A stretch of 64,000 bases of DNA from Dichomitus squalens LYAD-421 SS1. Taxonomy: Eukaryota > Basidiomycota > Agaricomycetes > Polyporales > Polyporaceae. The translations under genes were made by a program, and so were the position numbers. The notes beneath the pieces were generated by a model, which was given only the letters and a program-made list of their open reading frames with translations, had not been told where the DNA came from and searched no databases. How positions within the stretch are numbered: position 1 is the stretch's first letter; each line of letters opens with the position of its first letter. The stretch spans positions 31,445-95,444 of the forward strand of contig NW_006766903.1 of the NCBI RefSeq assembly GCF_000275845.1. Reading direction: 5' to 3'. This document shows, in pieces, positions 47,810 to 60,043 of this stretch.

Positions 47810-48304
47810 GCTTGTTGTGGTCAATGAGGGAAATGGGTTCTCTACGCTGGGCTGCTGCAAGATATCAGGCTGCAAGCCTTAAGTACTCGGTCCGAGCCAA
47901 GTCAATTTCGATCCGCCCACGAACGTTCAGTGGTGTTGATGGTGGCATACGTCCGGCTAGTCGCACGCGCTATGTTTGGCATTGGCAGGCCGTGGGATAT
48001 GCATCACCTCGTAACAGCGGGCCGTCTGCCAGCCGCGGGCAAAAGCCGAGCCGAGCAACGGGGTCACAAAAGAAGGCGCACCGCCGCTGCAACACCGCAT
48101 GGGTGGGCTGCAGAAGACCCGGTACAGGATAGTCTGAAAGTGTGGTTTATTAGCACCGAAGCACGCTGTGACATAAGGGCAATGTGGCGCCAGAGTAGAA
48201 TACACTCCCTTGTCGAGATTAGAGAACTCAAATGCTGTGCCTGCCTTGATGCATCCTCGCTGCCGATGTGCCATAAGCTATCGAGAGCCGCAGATGTCAT
48301 TGAG
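47810..48304. other. Intergenic between the second P450 promoter and the F-box/LRR gene
   Basis: P450 promoter on the left, 3' flank of the F-box/LRR gene on the right; nothing else recognised. Confidence 0.45.
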
Positions 48305-50253
48305 CTACGTAAACCAATCAAGAGGTCTTTCGTAGCTTGGTTGACCATAAACAGTGCCCCTCTCCCAGGGGAACAACCGTACTGTAATGTCGACCGGATG
48401 CACAACGTATGTGGCGGCCTCTGACATATCCGCAGCCCAGGTACCCTATTAAGATCCGAGGTGAATGACAGATCATACCCGAGGAATGTACGACAATCTC
48501 ACCTCAAAACACGAGCCGTTCACCACGAGACGCCTCAGGGATGGCAGACGCTTCATGAAAGCTTCCGCGGCTGTCGTGCTGATGCTCCTTCGGCTCTTGC
48601 TGGTTCGTGTATTCAAGCCCAACTGACGCAGAGACCGGAACACGGTCGGGTCAGACTGAAACTCCTTCTGCATTGCGCAGAAGATGGTTAATGCTTGTGA
48701 TAGATGGGAACAACCGAGAAGTCATACCAGTGCATCGCAAGAGACGGTCACAAACAGCGTCTCGAGCTGGGTGCACTTGTCGCACAGCTTACTCAAAGCT
48801 TTCTTCCCTACGAAGAACTCGCGAATGTCTAGAACGCGCAGCCGTTGCGCATGTCTGGCGATGAGATGTTCCAGTAACGGATCGAACGACGGAGCAGCGC
48901 CCCAGGGTTCGCGTCTACAAAGGATACGCAGGGAGACCAGCGGCGCGTAGGTAATAACTCGGCGAACCCATTTGTACAGGTACGCAGCATCGCCGCTAGT
49001 TTTCACGTGGTTACAATGCACCGTCAGACAGCGCAGATGAGATAGGCGCGGAGTCCCCACAGGACGCATTTGCTGATGGCTCCTGAATCAGTTGCAGGAC
49101 TGGTAGAGAGCACGAGGACTCACGAGGTAGTAGCGGAACTCGAGTGTTTGTAGTGAAGGGAGATCTTCCCAGAAAAGGAACACGTCATCGTCGGTGAGCG
49201 AGTAGGAGAGACCGAGGGTGAACGACGTGATGTCGTGCATGTACGGAAGGAAAGAACGAAGGACTCCGGGCGTCACCGACCCGCAACTTTCCTATACATG
49301 AGGCGCGGTTAGCAGCATGTAGAGAATAAGGCCCCGTTCGGTACGTCGGAGAGGATCATGGAAGGGTTGAGTTAGTAGCCGCTCAGTGATGGGAGTGAGG
49401 CCCTGAGCGGTTGCGGCAGTTGGGCAGGAGAATCTGGACCTATCGTACTCTAACCCGACGTACAGAGCGGGGCCTAAGGTACCAGACTTGCCGTCAAACC
49501 AAGTTTTCGCAGAGTCGACTGCAATTGCCTCAACCATTCAGGAAGAACCTGTAGTATGGCGCGACTGGGTGAACCTATCGAGAGGCTTTGGAGGTTTCGC
49601 AATTGCACGAGAGTGGCGACGTTTCCTGCTGTCAAACACGTAGCCTTGACTACCAGATGTCGCAAAGACGATCGCGAATTCAGCAGCATCAGGGCGTCTC
49701 CGAACGTGTCTTCGCCATGTCGCCAAGGGGTGAAGGTGGCCGACTGAATATTAGGCCAACACTCGACGGCAACCTTGAGTTGACTGGTGAATTTGCTCAA
49801 TGGAGCCGGTCTCGTGGGAAGGAATCCTGCAATAAATGGGGATGGGCTACGGTGGAGATGCGGAACGGGATGACTCACCGCTGACTTCCAAGCGACGGAC
49901 AAGGGACGCGTTGTGCGGAAGCAGTGCTGAAGCAAAGACACCTTCCTTAAGGGAGAATTTGAGCTGAATCAATCATGCGCCTAGCTCGAGCGTACCTCAA
50001 AATCGTCCTGCTTCTGCTGCTTCAAATTCAAGACAGGACTGAGCGGCGGTGAATACGTTATACTTCTGTACAAGTAGACCGCAGCGGCATCCCTCAATAC
50101 CCTATTCACCAGAGAGCAGGAATACAACGAAGGATAGTCATCGTCTAGCCAGCTTAAGACGTGCATCAGGACATCATATGAGAGCCTTCCCACATGCTGA
50201 GTCGACGGCCGATCTGCGATACCGTCGCCGCTGGCAACGTCGGTGCTTGACAT
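48305..50253 (-). CDS. F-box / leucine-rich-repeat protein
   Basis: Seven exons: 50253-49996, 49963-49879, 49826-49483, 49291-49124, 49072-48728, 48667-48503 and 48445-48305, totalling 1506 nt or 501 aa. An F-box-like segment (RLSYDVLMHVLSWLDDDYPS, then LYSCSLVNRVLRDAAAVYLY) lies near residues 23-65. LRR-like strands follow: NASLVRRLEVSG, SRSSLRHLVVKATCL, LRNLQSLSIGSP, DLPSLQTLEFRYYL, LSHLRCLTVHCNH, AQRLRVLDIREFF, CTQLETLFVTVS and LPSLRRLVVNGSCFE. Most introns are phase 0. Intron 3 (about 190 nt) contains an alternative open stretch that was rejected because the frame leads to a stop. F-box/LRR proteins of this type are numerous in Agaricomycetes and are thought to be SCF substrate receptors; the target is unknown. 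Confidence 0.82.
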
Positions 50254-51421
50254 TTTTGCAAAGAATACTCCGAGCGAAGCTGTGGTGACGGCTGTGTCTT
50301 AGGCAACGGTGGGCAGTGCAGGTCCGGTGGAGGCAGAAGAGTATGACGCGGCACACCAGTGATCATGATATATAGTACATAGAAGGCTGAGGCCGAAAAG
50401 GGAACGACAGGCGTCTGGTCGTCAGGACGCGGAATAGGGCGCCTAAAAGTTTGCCTTGCCATCGTTCGTACTATATCTTGTAATTGTTCGTGTGCCGGTA
50501 TTTCGAGCTACTCGAAGATGGAGTCATCCTGCAGCGCATATATCTGCCCTTTTTCAATACCTCTGAGCAGATTTTGCTTCTCCGTTGGTGCGTTACTGAG
50601 CAGCCCGTCATCCTCGTGGACGTTATTCATCATACATTGACCAGAAGGCACCCTCCTTTCCGTGCCCGGGCCTCGTCATAGAACCGACCGATTATCTTGG
50701 ACACTGGGTAGATCAGCTAACACTACAGCTTATATGACTTCTGCGTTAGCTGCACCGTTCTCCTACGTCGTCTTAAACGCTCTCTGAGAAGGCTGGGAAT
50801 TTGGTCGAACGTAGGGATCAGTTGTTCGCGAAGTTGAAGAGACAAACGCACGGCAGCACAAGGTGAGGGATTCATGCGGCTCACATCTGTTGTGATCAAG
50901 ACTATCTCGTCTCACGCCTCACATCAGTTTCAGTGCCACGATCAGGTATCAAGTCTAGCGCTTCAGCCTGCCTCGCCGTCGCATTTCCAGATGCCAGGTG
51001 AGGGGGGAGTATTTGGCCCCTTCCTATCACTCCACGCCATATGTTACTCTTAGGCAAGTCAGGAAGGTCACACGTCGTTTACCGTGAGTCTTTCTGTCTC
51101 GCTATTCACCGTAAGGCGGTGTTTTTGTACTTGCAAGGCGATGAACCCCTACACGTGCTATCGAGATGTGCGTCTGCAGTTCCTGGGGGCGGTGCGTGGC
51201 GGAGTCCCGGTGTGATCGCTCTTAATTTACCGGTCACACAGAGTTTTCGAAGTCAATGCTCCGAGATGAATGGGGTATAAGGCTGCGGCAGATGGTTATC
51301 AATCAATGCTCAGTCATGTATATACCCGATCTCCCAGCCTTGTTCCCCAGCCTCACTCGGTACGACGCTCTCCACCCTAACGATCTCTTATCCCCTTGAC
51401 GTCCCGCCTACATCGACATCA
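50254..51421. other. Intergenic, no gene recognised
   Basis: Promoter of the F-box/LRR gene on the left. A plus-strand TATAAGG near 51277 and a CT-rich stretch near 51350 resemble the promoter of the DUF6533 copy that follows. No coding frame supported. Confidence 0.4.
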
Positions 51422-53021
51422 GATGTCGCAAGACGAAAGCGCAGGGTGGCGTGAGGGTGCTATGATGTAAGAGTTCTTGTAACACATGCAAACACTACCT
51501 CATATGTTGAGCAGCTCACGACAGTTGCTACTCTCATCCTCCGGTGGGCTCAGCTCCTTTCGTACTCGCAATGAGGACTAAAGGTCCCGCAGTAGTGCTA
51601 TTATATGACACGGTCCTTACAATGGCGCCCGAAGCGAGGATTATGTGGAGACGCAGGCTTCATTTCATCGACTTCCTGTATTTTGTGAACCGGTACGGTC
51701 AAGTGGCGTACGCACTGATCAACATCATCAGTTTCGCTCCCTATAATTATAAGGTGATCATAGAAAGCTTTATCTTTTGTATACATTGAATGTTCACGAC
51801 TTTTTCTCATAGACGTGTGTCTCTTCTGGCGTCTCGAACCTGAAACGGTACTGATCGTGAAAATATGCTAGGTGCTACTCACTTAACGCGCTTGGAGAAG
51901 TCATGTCTTTGCTTCCTTCCCTTTCTTGGGCAGGTGAGAGGAGATGGGACACATCATTGCCTCTCCGTTTGTTGACAATCCGATCATAGCATTTTCGGGC
52001 TATCGGTCGTATGCCCTCGCGAAAGGCAACGCTTTTTTGGGATGGATTGTATTTGCGATGAGCGCAATGTTCATAATGCCCAACATTGTGAGTGCGCCAC
52101 CATATTCGGTCTTTTCAACACATCATCCATAAGCTACGATAGATCATTGTGTTGAGAAATGGTCAGGGTTCGTTCCCTGAGCCTCTTCAGGACTGTCTTT
52201 CCTGGCCCAATGCGCATATTAACAAAATGCGGTGAGTGGCATCACCATTGACATTGCCTGGTGGCTAAAGGTGGCACTCCAGTGAGCCTACGTCGCAGAT
52301 TCAAGCTCTCACCTGTCTCTGAACCGGACGTAGTGGTCATCATTCCAAGAACTATTTTTGTTATGTCCGAGCTGGTCGTCATAGCCCTGACGCTCAACAA
52401 ACACCATCTTTCCCGAGGGATGTCTCCAAAAGGCGGATCAGCTCTCCTAAGGATACTGCTTAAGAATGGTATGTGTCCGATAACTGTCTTAACATCACTG
52501 CACTAAAGCCACGAGGAACGGTCAGGCTTGATCTGTTTCGTAAGCTCGGTGACGCTAAATGGTGTGATGTTGGCAGTGGACTCGACCGTGCGTCCTCCAT
52601 AAGCTCATTTGCTGTGTATATTCCTGACCTGCTCCACTCAAGGAATGGCAAGTAGACGGAGGACTAATCAGTGTTTCAGATGTCCTTGGTTCTTACAGAA
52701 ATGCGTGCGTGTATAGGATGTCCTCCGCGATCGCCTTCACCCACTGACTTAGTAGACGACAGATTGACTACAATCATTCTTTCTCGCTTCCTGTTAGATT
52801 TGGGGGCCCTCCGTCTCAACACAGATACGGTATTACTGGATGCATCTGGAGAAGCGATTAGTACACAATTCACGGTCCATCGATCAGACGTGCCTTCCGC
52901 AGCAAATCCGCCTGACTGGCACGCAATAGAGTTCTGGCGGTCAGAGATATCACCCATCGGCCCTCTGGATGACACATCAAAGAATCCGTGTAATAGCCAC
53001 ATAGCATCTGTGTATTTCTAG
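51422..53021 (+). pseudogene. DUF6533-type seven-TM membrane protein, decayed copy A
   Basis: The family block VVLLYDTVLTMAPEARIMWR, then KLHFIDFLYFVNRYG-like residues, is clear at about 51590-51700. Further family pieces in order are GYRSYALAKGNAFLGWIVFA (52000-52080), ELVVIALTLNKHHLSRG with LLRILLKNG (52365-52470), a NGVMLAVDSTV-like piece (52560), and a C-terminal ILSRFLLDLGALRL plus DWHAIEFWRSE region ending at 53021. The pieces fall in different frames and several joins meet stops (for example after the NGVMLAVDSTVRPP piece), so I call it a pseudogene, although unrecognised splicing could rescue parts. These proteins are abundant in mushroom genomes; their function is unknown. Confidence 0.65.
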
Positions 53022-54039
53022 TCAGCCTCAGATGAGATATAGAGGTGATTGTATGCCACGAAAGCCAAAGAAGACAACCTGAGTAACTGTGAGAGCGCAG
53101 CAGAAGCTAAGTGTAGAGGAGATACCCGTATTTCGACATATGGTATCGCATCTCCCCCGAAGTGGCCACGTTTCCTTATGTAAAAGTCTGCGCCTTGAAG
53201 GTCAGGTGTCACAGACAGGAGTACACATCGTGGTATGTCCGACGTTCAACCAACAGTACAGTCTCCTGCGGCATTGGCACGAGGGTGCGACCGGTTGCAC
53301 TCATGTCGCCTTGACCATTCTTCCTGAAGGCTGGCAATAGGACCAATGGACTCTTGAGCCTTGAAGCAACATGGATGATTAGAGAACCGGAGATTCAACT
53401 AATGGCGATCCAAGGCAGCCTTTTGTGGTTGGTCTCGAACCTCGCGAAGTTGGCTATCATATCAGTCTCACTGCTCAACCATCAGAACTCGTGTTACGCT
53501 TTCACCGCTTCCGCACTGCGCACCCACATGCATAGTTGTCAGTGTTTCCTAGCCAGATTCTATCACTCAACACCGCATGGTGCTCATGAGGGTCCTCGGA
53601 AGCCCATCATATTCAAGTACAATGCGCCCAAAGCGTGCTATTGCTGCCAACTCATTGCTTAAAGTTCAATCTCGGCGTGGAGTACAATCCGATGCGTGGG
53701 AGTGCCGGCGTTTCAGACCCAAGTGAGATACCTGCATGATTGATCCCAGGCTGTGAATGGGGCTTAGGGTTGCCGAGAACAGGTCAGGTTTCAGTCAAAG
53801 CTAACTCATGTGTATATATACTCATATAACGCATCGTACGATCTGACATGACTAGTTGACTACCTATTACAGCCCTAAGTGAACCCCCGGCACAAAATGT
53901 TGCAGGGCGTGCGCGCAAGCTCCAAAGAAATTGCTCTGGTAAGGTAAGCGGCCGTGCACGTCTTGTCATGGATGCTGGCTCACGTCTACAGCAGTGTGCA
54001 TACACAGCAGCTGATACTTTCAGCATTGGGTGACTCAAT
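53022..54039. other. Spacer between the two DUF6533 copies
   Basis: No domain-bearing frame. Frames near 53090-53660 on plus are short and unrecognised. Confidence 0.4.
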
Positions 54040-55401
54040 GACCGCCGAGTCCTCCTGGGGCAGCACTGATAGTGACTCTTGAATGCTCAGTACTGCTCAT
54101 ATACGACACAATCGTCACCGCGACACGCGAAGTAAGACTTAACTGGAGACGCAAGCTTCATTCCATAGACTTGCTGTACATCGTCAATCGGTACGGTCAC
54201 AACTGGCGAGTGCAGTGGTTTACCTCATCATACTCTTTGGTGATGGTGATTGTAGAGAAAAGGTGAGTATGGGTATGGATGGATATATCAGGTACGGCCG
54301 TTTGTATACTCATAGGATTCCCTTACAAACGTATGTAAGCTCTATCGAACCTAATATGCGGGCGGGCCGTTGATCAGAAGAGACTGCTAGGGTGTTTGAG
54401 CTATATATCCTCGAAGAGGTCACAACGATACTTCCCAACGTATCGTGGGCTGGTAGGAGAGCAACAGCGGCTCACAAGACGGGTTAACTGACTTCCAGAG
54501 ATCTCAGCGTTCACTGGTTATCGGACATACGCCCTCGCAGAAAGAAATGCTCTCATAGGATGGGTTGTCTTCTTATTGAGCGCGGTATTCATATTGCCAA
54601 ATATAGTGAGCCGTGGTTGGCAGTCACTTGAGAGGGTCCTCAAACGTTGTCACAGGACGATCTGATACGAACGGTTCACCTTGGATGCCTACCACATACA
54701 GCGGACTGTTACGCCAAGCCCCTGGACTTACGGGCGAACAGAGCGAGGCGAGTCGGATCATTTGTCACGTTTTCTAGACACTCAATGGAGAACTTCAGCA
54801 AGCATGAGTCAAAGGATCTACCTCTCAACAGTACTCGACTGTATATTCCCGTACAGTGACGATTGTGTCGAGGACCTCATTCGTCGTGTCAGAACTATTG
54901 GTCATAGCCTTCACCTGGCCCAAAACAGTCAACCAATATCATCCCGCTCAGGGAACATCCCTTCGAGGTACACCATCCCTGCCTTTCGTGCTCTTGAGAA
55001 ATGGTGAGCTTTTATAACTATCAACTGGAAAAGTACACTTACATGGGATGCAATGGGATAGGCATGATATGTTTCGTTGGCTCACCTCATCCCGAACGGG
55101 GTGATGTTCGCAGCAGACTTGGTCGTGCGTTCTTGGTTCTACTCCCTCAGCCTTGTTATGCTCACCGGCTGCACGGAAGGAGTTGAAAATCCTTGGGACG
55201 ACACTGTCAGATGTCTTGGGTTCGTACAGAAGTTCGTGAGTTCACAAATCGTCTGTCAGTTCGTCCCGGCTAACCAACGTACGATCCAGGCTCGTTACAA
55301 TCCTTCTATCCCGGTTTTTACTAGACATCGCGGCTCTCGGATCAAGCCCAGTGAAAACCCCGCCTATTGCCAAAGATTGCTGGCTATTGCCGTCTGATGC
55401 C

Positions 55402-56307
55402 GTCTTTTCGGAGCGATTTGGATGACAGCTCGGCGTCTAAAATGGCTCGTTTCATACATCGATTGGCTCGTTTTATATATACAATGGGCCGTTCTATATG
55501 TACAATGGGCCGTTTGACGTCGATCGATAGTATTAAACCGGTGTCCGATGTATATATACTGTTCCATCCACATCTATTACATATATGCCTCCCTGTGTGC
55601 CGACCGACGGTTATCCTACCATATCCATTCTTACGATCTCGTCCCCAGCTCCTTCGTCCATGACGCCATCGGTGTTCGCAATGCTCTATATATATAGTGG
55701 GCGAAAGCCGTCCTCCCATCTCTGCGCCCTTTCTTCCCTCCTCTCACCATCCCTTTCTGTCCTCGGTACTCTCATTCACCGTGAGCCTCGCTAACAGGTA
55801 GGGTATCGCTGTCTATACACGTCAACACAGGTGAGTGCGTTACTCGCTGTCACACAGCATACAGGTAAGTCGCGCGGGTGCAGCAACGCAGTAGGTTAGA
55901 GCACGTCGTGGTAAGTCACTGTACGCGGGCTTGGCGCGATGCGCGGGCGCGGGGAGTAGCGTATTATTATGTAATGCGAAATTTGTATCGTAGAGTAACC
56001 ACCCATAAATACATATATCCGTTCGATCTGGTGCCCAAGCGCAACGAGCCCCAACTGTATAGGACTGTTGCACTCTGTTCCTATATTTTTGCCAGGCGTT
56101 CAATAGAGTGGAACATACAGATATCGGGCGAAAAATATGCAAACAGACGGAGACAGATGGGAACAGACGGAGACAGATGGGAAAAGACGATGAACGGCAA
56201 ATAGCTTTTTGTGTGCATATGGACGGATATATATGCATTCACCTACATACATGTGGATATCTGACTACTTCTGCCTTTTGGGCGGACTGAAACGGGCCGA
56301 AAAAGAT
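55402..56307. mobile_element. Candidate non-autonomous insertion with weak terminal inverted repeats
   Basis: Sequence separating the two parts of DUF6533 copy B, with no equivalent in copy A. It is rich in TATATA runs and short repeats (two units of ACAATGGGCCGTT near 55480-55515). Its left end GTCTTTTCGGAGCGATTT (55402-55419) is imperfectly inverted at the right end AAACGGGCCGAAAAAGAT (56290-56307), about 14 of 18 matching with small gaps. No transposase is coded and no clear target-site duplication was found, so the exact limits are guesses. Confidence 0.4.
56143..56182 (+). repeat. Tandem repeat, 20-bp unit x 2
   Basis: Two exact adjacent copies of ACAGACGGAGACAGATGGGA, the second followed by a degenerate start of a third (AAAGACG). 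It lies inside the candidate insertion. Confidence 0.9.
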
Positions 56308-56482
56308 GAGAATCGTGAGCAACAGGGAAGGTTCTCACTGGGGATCAAGTACGATGACACGGGAAACTTCTGAGAAAGTTAACAGTACAGAAATCGTATA
56401 CCATTCCTCCGACATGCCTTCCACGCCGGTGAATCTACCGAATCGGTTTGCGTTAGAGTTTTGGCGGCCTGAAGTATTTTGA

Positions 56483-56813
56483 ATGGGATTGGAGGAGGTA
56501 TCCCAGGAGCGATGTTTGGGCCCCACGGTTCAGTGTACTGTAATAGACCAATCATGATGTTATGCTGCTTAGAGCGTCGTGCAAATCCAAGGAAAGCGAA
56601 CCGAACCAGAGAATCAAACACGTGAGATAGACGCGCGTGGGTCCCACAGTCGAACCTGCCGCCGGTGCTCTCCTTTGCCTTGTCCTTGTAAACGCACGAG
56701 CTTGTATCGAGCCGCGCCTCGCTCCTCGCGCCTTTGACTTCTCCCCGAACGGACGCCCGAAGAACAACCGCTTGTAGCACGCGCTGCTGCCCGCTTACAA
56801 CCGTACTTGCACC
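56483..56813. other. Intergenic, promoter of SNF12
   Basis: No gene; GC content rises toward the start codon at 56814. Confidence 0.5.
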
Positions 56814-59476
56814 ATGGAGGCCCAGAAGCCTGCCGCAAAGTATGCCCTCTCGTCCTTCTTCTCCTCACGCCCCTCTCTCAGCCAAAACTCGACCTCTGCC
56901 GATGACAGGAAGCGCAAAATCACCGACAAGAACCTTCCCAACGGGCTCTTGCAGTCGCCCGAGTTCGCGCAGGAGTCGGCGATGTACAGGGACCTGCTCC
57001 AGATGGAGCGCAAGCTCGACTGGACGATGACGAGGAAGCGAGTCGAGGTGCACGACGCGCTGCAGAGGATCATTCCGGTGAGTGATCTTTCGTTCTCGGT
57101 GGCGCGGGAATGCGTCGTGTCTCTGCGGCAACTGCTAGGATTCGGAGCTCTTCGACTGGAGAAAACTCGATGAGATGTTGACGAGGATGATCGGGTGTGG
57201 CTTTTTGCGGACAGGCGACGCGGACGCTCCGGATATTCTTGAGCCACACTGTCTCGGGACAGCCATGGCAACGCGAAGGCGTGGAGGGCGATGCTACTAA
57301 GCCGAACCCCGAAACGGGGGAGAACATCCCTGCATGGCAGTTGAGGATAGATGGACGGATGCTCGAGGTACGCGCTCCTTTTCTCGGTTCACCACGACAC
57401 CCGCAGCTTCATGGCTGTCCTCTGTCAAGCTGTCGAACCAGCGGGCAAAAGATCGGAACCCCCCACGGAAGTTCTCCACCCTCATCAAGCACATGATTGT
57501 GGAACTTGACCGCGACACCACCTTGTATCCCGAAGGCAACATTGTTGAGGTGGGTACTCATTGGTCGAGAACATGAGTCCACTCAGTAGGGGTGCTTAAC
57601 TATGGTGGCGACTGGCCACCGGCCGCGTTGAGAGCCAATTGATGGCGACTGAGGGACTAGTCGAGCGCCCTGCATCTGACATGCGCACGACGTCGGGCTT
57701 CGCGTTCCTTCCCATCCCACGGGTCTACCGACACCAACGTGGAGGGACTTCGTGCGGGGGGACCAGTGCCAGCATCGCTGCAGAGTTATCGAAGAACAGT
57801 TGAATGGCTCATCTCGGTTAGCCCATCAGTCCCCATCGATGGCATCGACGCGGCCAGTGGCCAGGGGCTATCATAATCGAGCACCCTTAGTTGCACCGTT
57901 CTGCTCTATTGACGGTCTGCGGCTTATAGTGGATAGGTGGTCCGAACCAACCACAACTAGATGGCTTCACCATTCGGCGGAAAGGCGATGCACCGGTCAA
58001 AATCCGGATTGTTCTCCATCTGGAGCAACAACCAGAGCAGTACAAGGTCCAACCCGAGCTTGGTGAGTGCTGCATCCTGTCGATGCGACTCCATGTCGTA
58101 GATGGAAGCATATGCGAACAACCCCATCACGATGCGTTACGCCGTATGCTCCTGTATACGAAGGCACGGCCGTCGCATCGAATTTCGCGCATGTTGCATG
58201 ACGTGTTTACCTTGAGCAGTCCGATTGTACGCAGAGAGATAACCCGCGATGAGGGCCAGAGACGATGCGTGCGACTACTCCTTAGGTCCCGTCTGGCAAG
58301 CGGGATGGGAGTCGGATTGTCAGCGAAATTTGCCGTAGCCGCCCATAGATGAGATTGGGGTTGAGAGCGGCTACAGTGGATTTGGTGGACAATCCCGGCC
58401 CAGTCCCAGTCCCATCCCGCTTGCCAAACGGGTGCGGTCTTCTCGCTATGGAGAGGCTATATACACATTCAATTCCCAGACATGCGCGACATCTTGGTGC
58501 GGACGTCTCGGAATGTCAACGATACGTTTCGGAGCGGGATGCATAGAGGGACTGAGCTGTGGCAGTGTCATTGACGCCTCCTTGGGGATGGGCAATTGTG
58601 AGGAAGGATGGTATTCTCGCACCACACGTCGGCCACGGGTCGCCGGGGTGGCGGAGCCGCTCTATGCACATATGCGAATCATGGACACTAATTCATTCCG
58701 GACTCGCAGCCAACATCATCGGCGTCAAGGAAGAGTCGCGGATAGGGGTCGTCCAGGCGCTCTGGAACTACATCAAACAGAACAACCTCCAGGACAAGCA
58801 AGACCGCCGAAAGATCCACGCTGATGCTCGTCTCCGTCCAGTACGTCATTTCTGTTTGCTCCTCCCGTTTCGGTGGTGCTCAGGATACCATGCAGATATT
58901 CAATACTCACAATAATCAAGAATACGAGTACTTCTCCGCACTGCCCGAAATCGTAAATCGGTACCTCGCGCCGCCCGAACCTATCATACTACACTATACG
59001 CTGAACCCTACGGTCGCGCCGCCAGAGAAGGCGGCGGCGTGGGACGTCGAGGTCAAGGTCGACGACTCGAACCTCAAGGGCCGAATGCAGCACGTCGTGG
59101 TGAGCATGGCGCAGGATTCGGCCAAGGAGCTCACGAAACTCGACGAAGAGGTGAGTTCCGCCCTTGCTTTGGTGCCGCGCCCTCGCCTACTAACCCCGCG
59201 TGCCGGAAGATCGCATTGCATGTGCAGTCGCTGTCGAACTCACACCAGAAGCGGACGTTCCTGCGGGCGTTCGAGGAGGACCCGCGCGGGTTCATCCAGA
59301 CGTGGCTCGCGTCGCAGTCGCGGGACCTGGAGAGCGTGCTCGGGAGCGGGCCAAGCGAGGGCGCGACGGTTCGGCAGGAGGACCTGAAGCGGTCGGAGTT
59401 CTTCCGGCTGCCGTGGGTGGAGGAGGCGGTCGCGATACAGGAGGGTATGCGGCTGGCGGCGAAGGCGGGGATATGA
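56814..59476 (+). CDS. SNF12: SWI/SNF (RSC) chromatin-remodelling subunit, SNF12/SWP73/SMARCD family
   Basis: Accessory subunit of SWI/SNF-type nucleosome remodellers, nuclear. Exons are 56814-57077, 57215-57367, 57430-57549, 57930-58062, 58710-58840, 58896-59150 and 59210-59476, totalling 1323 nt or 440 aa. Family marks in order: MERKLDWTMTRKR, TRTLRIFLSHTVSGQPWQRE, PAWQLRIDGRMLE, KFSTLIKHMIVELDRD with LYPEGNIVEW, then a SWIB/MDM2-like domain at about residues 180-270 (DGFTIRRKGDAPVKIRIVLH, EQYKVQPEL, SRIGVVQALWNYIKQNNLQD). The C-terminal part has LPEIVNRYLAPPEPIILHYT, DVEVKVDD, HQKRTFLRAFEEDPRGFIQT and WLASQSRDLESV. The joins at exons 3-4 and 4-5 cross unusually long introns (380 and 647 nt), the second holding a foldback sequence. 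The start and end match the family's usual length. Confidence 0.93.
58283..58436. repeat. Foldback (long imperfect inverted repeat) in an SNF12 intron
   Basis: The arm at about 58283-58343 contains GGCAAGCGGGATGGGA, CGGATTGTC and GTAGCCGC. The arm at about 58367-58436 contains the reverse complements TCCCATCCCGCTTGCC, GACAATCCCG and GCGGCTAC in mirror order. The two arms enclose a loop of about 20-25 bases, so the RNA would form one long stem with internal loops. Confidence 0.75.
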
Positions 59477-60043
59477 TGGTGGCGACCGCCTGCGGGCGTG
59501 CCGACGCTGCTGAGTACGTTATGTGTGTCGACGTTGTACGTGTAATGTTTTTGTATTGCCTCTCTAGTCTGCCTTGCTATCAGGCCTTTTTGCTGCATTG
59601 TTCGACATACATATGTAGGAGCTTCAGTATAGTCAATGGCGCGGAGCTCTGATCCGTCTGCGATCGAGAACGAGAGCCGCGGATAAACAACAAGGACAAT
59701 TACATAGCGAGACGCGTCGGCGATCCCGGGGTACAAGGAGGATCGAACGATCTCGCGAAAATTGAGGGCCAGCCAATGAGCGTGCAGGAATCGCGACAAA
59801 TTGGGACAACGGGACCTTCCCGATGGGATCTGGCCTGATTGTACCTCAGGGTCGGTCCAGTGCACAGAGAGCCAAACGAAGGGGCTTGCTCTCCGTTACG
59901 ACCACCGTTGCCACCGTCCAGTGAACGTTGGACGCTCGACGACACCTTGTTTCTTACCATTGCACTCTTGGTTTCGGTTTTTCTCGACGGGACGGCAAGA
60001 AATAGTCATAGCAAGGCAGGACCGACGCGGACGATAGGACACG
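59477..60043. other. Intergenic, BAR-SH3 gene promoter
   Basis: SNF12 3' flank and the 5' region of the next gene; no other gene supported. Confidence 0.5.

Larger units (their letters stand above)
54040..56482 (+). pseudogene. DUF6533-type membrane protein, decayed copy B, split by an insertion
   Basis: Tandem relative of copy A. LLIYDTIVTATREVRLNWRR and DLLYIVNRYG appear at about 54090-54200, GYRTYALAERNALIGWVVFL at 54515-54600, and SFVVSELLVIAFTW with PFVLLRNG at 54880-55005. A NGVMFAADLVVRSWF piece is at 55092-55140, and a segment around 55205-55240 aligns base for base with copy A near 52678-52710. The C-terminal piece (STEIVYHSSDMPS, then FALEFWRPEVF and stop) appears only at about 56375-56482. 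The roughly 1.1 kb between has no counterpart in copy A and looks inserted. Several frame changes are present besides the insertion. Confidence 0.6.

Noticed and set aside
49292..49482. Open stretch LTPITERLLTQ... as an exon of the F-box/LRR gene
   Set aside because: Using it as an exon leads to an in-frame stop before the next LRR, and no phase-0 donor exists; treating it as part of a longer intron gives a continuous LRR protein.
55480..55520. Possible CRISPR-like or telomere-like repeat near ACAATGGGCCGTT
   Set aside because: Only two partial copies without regular spacers, in a eukaryotic context.
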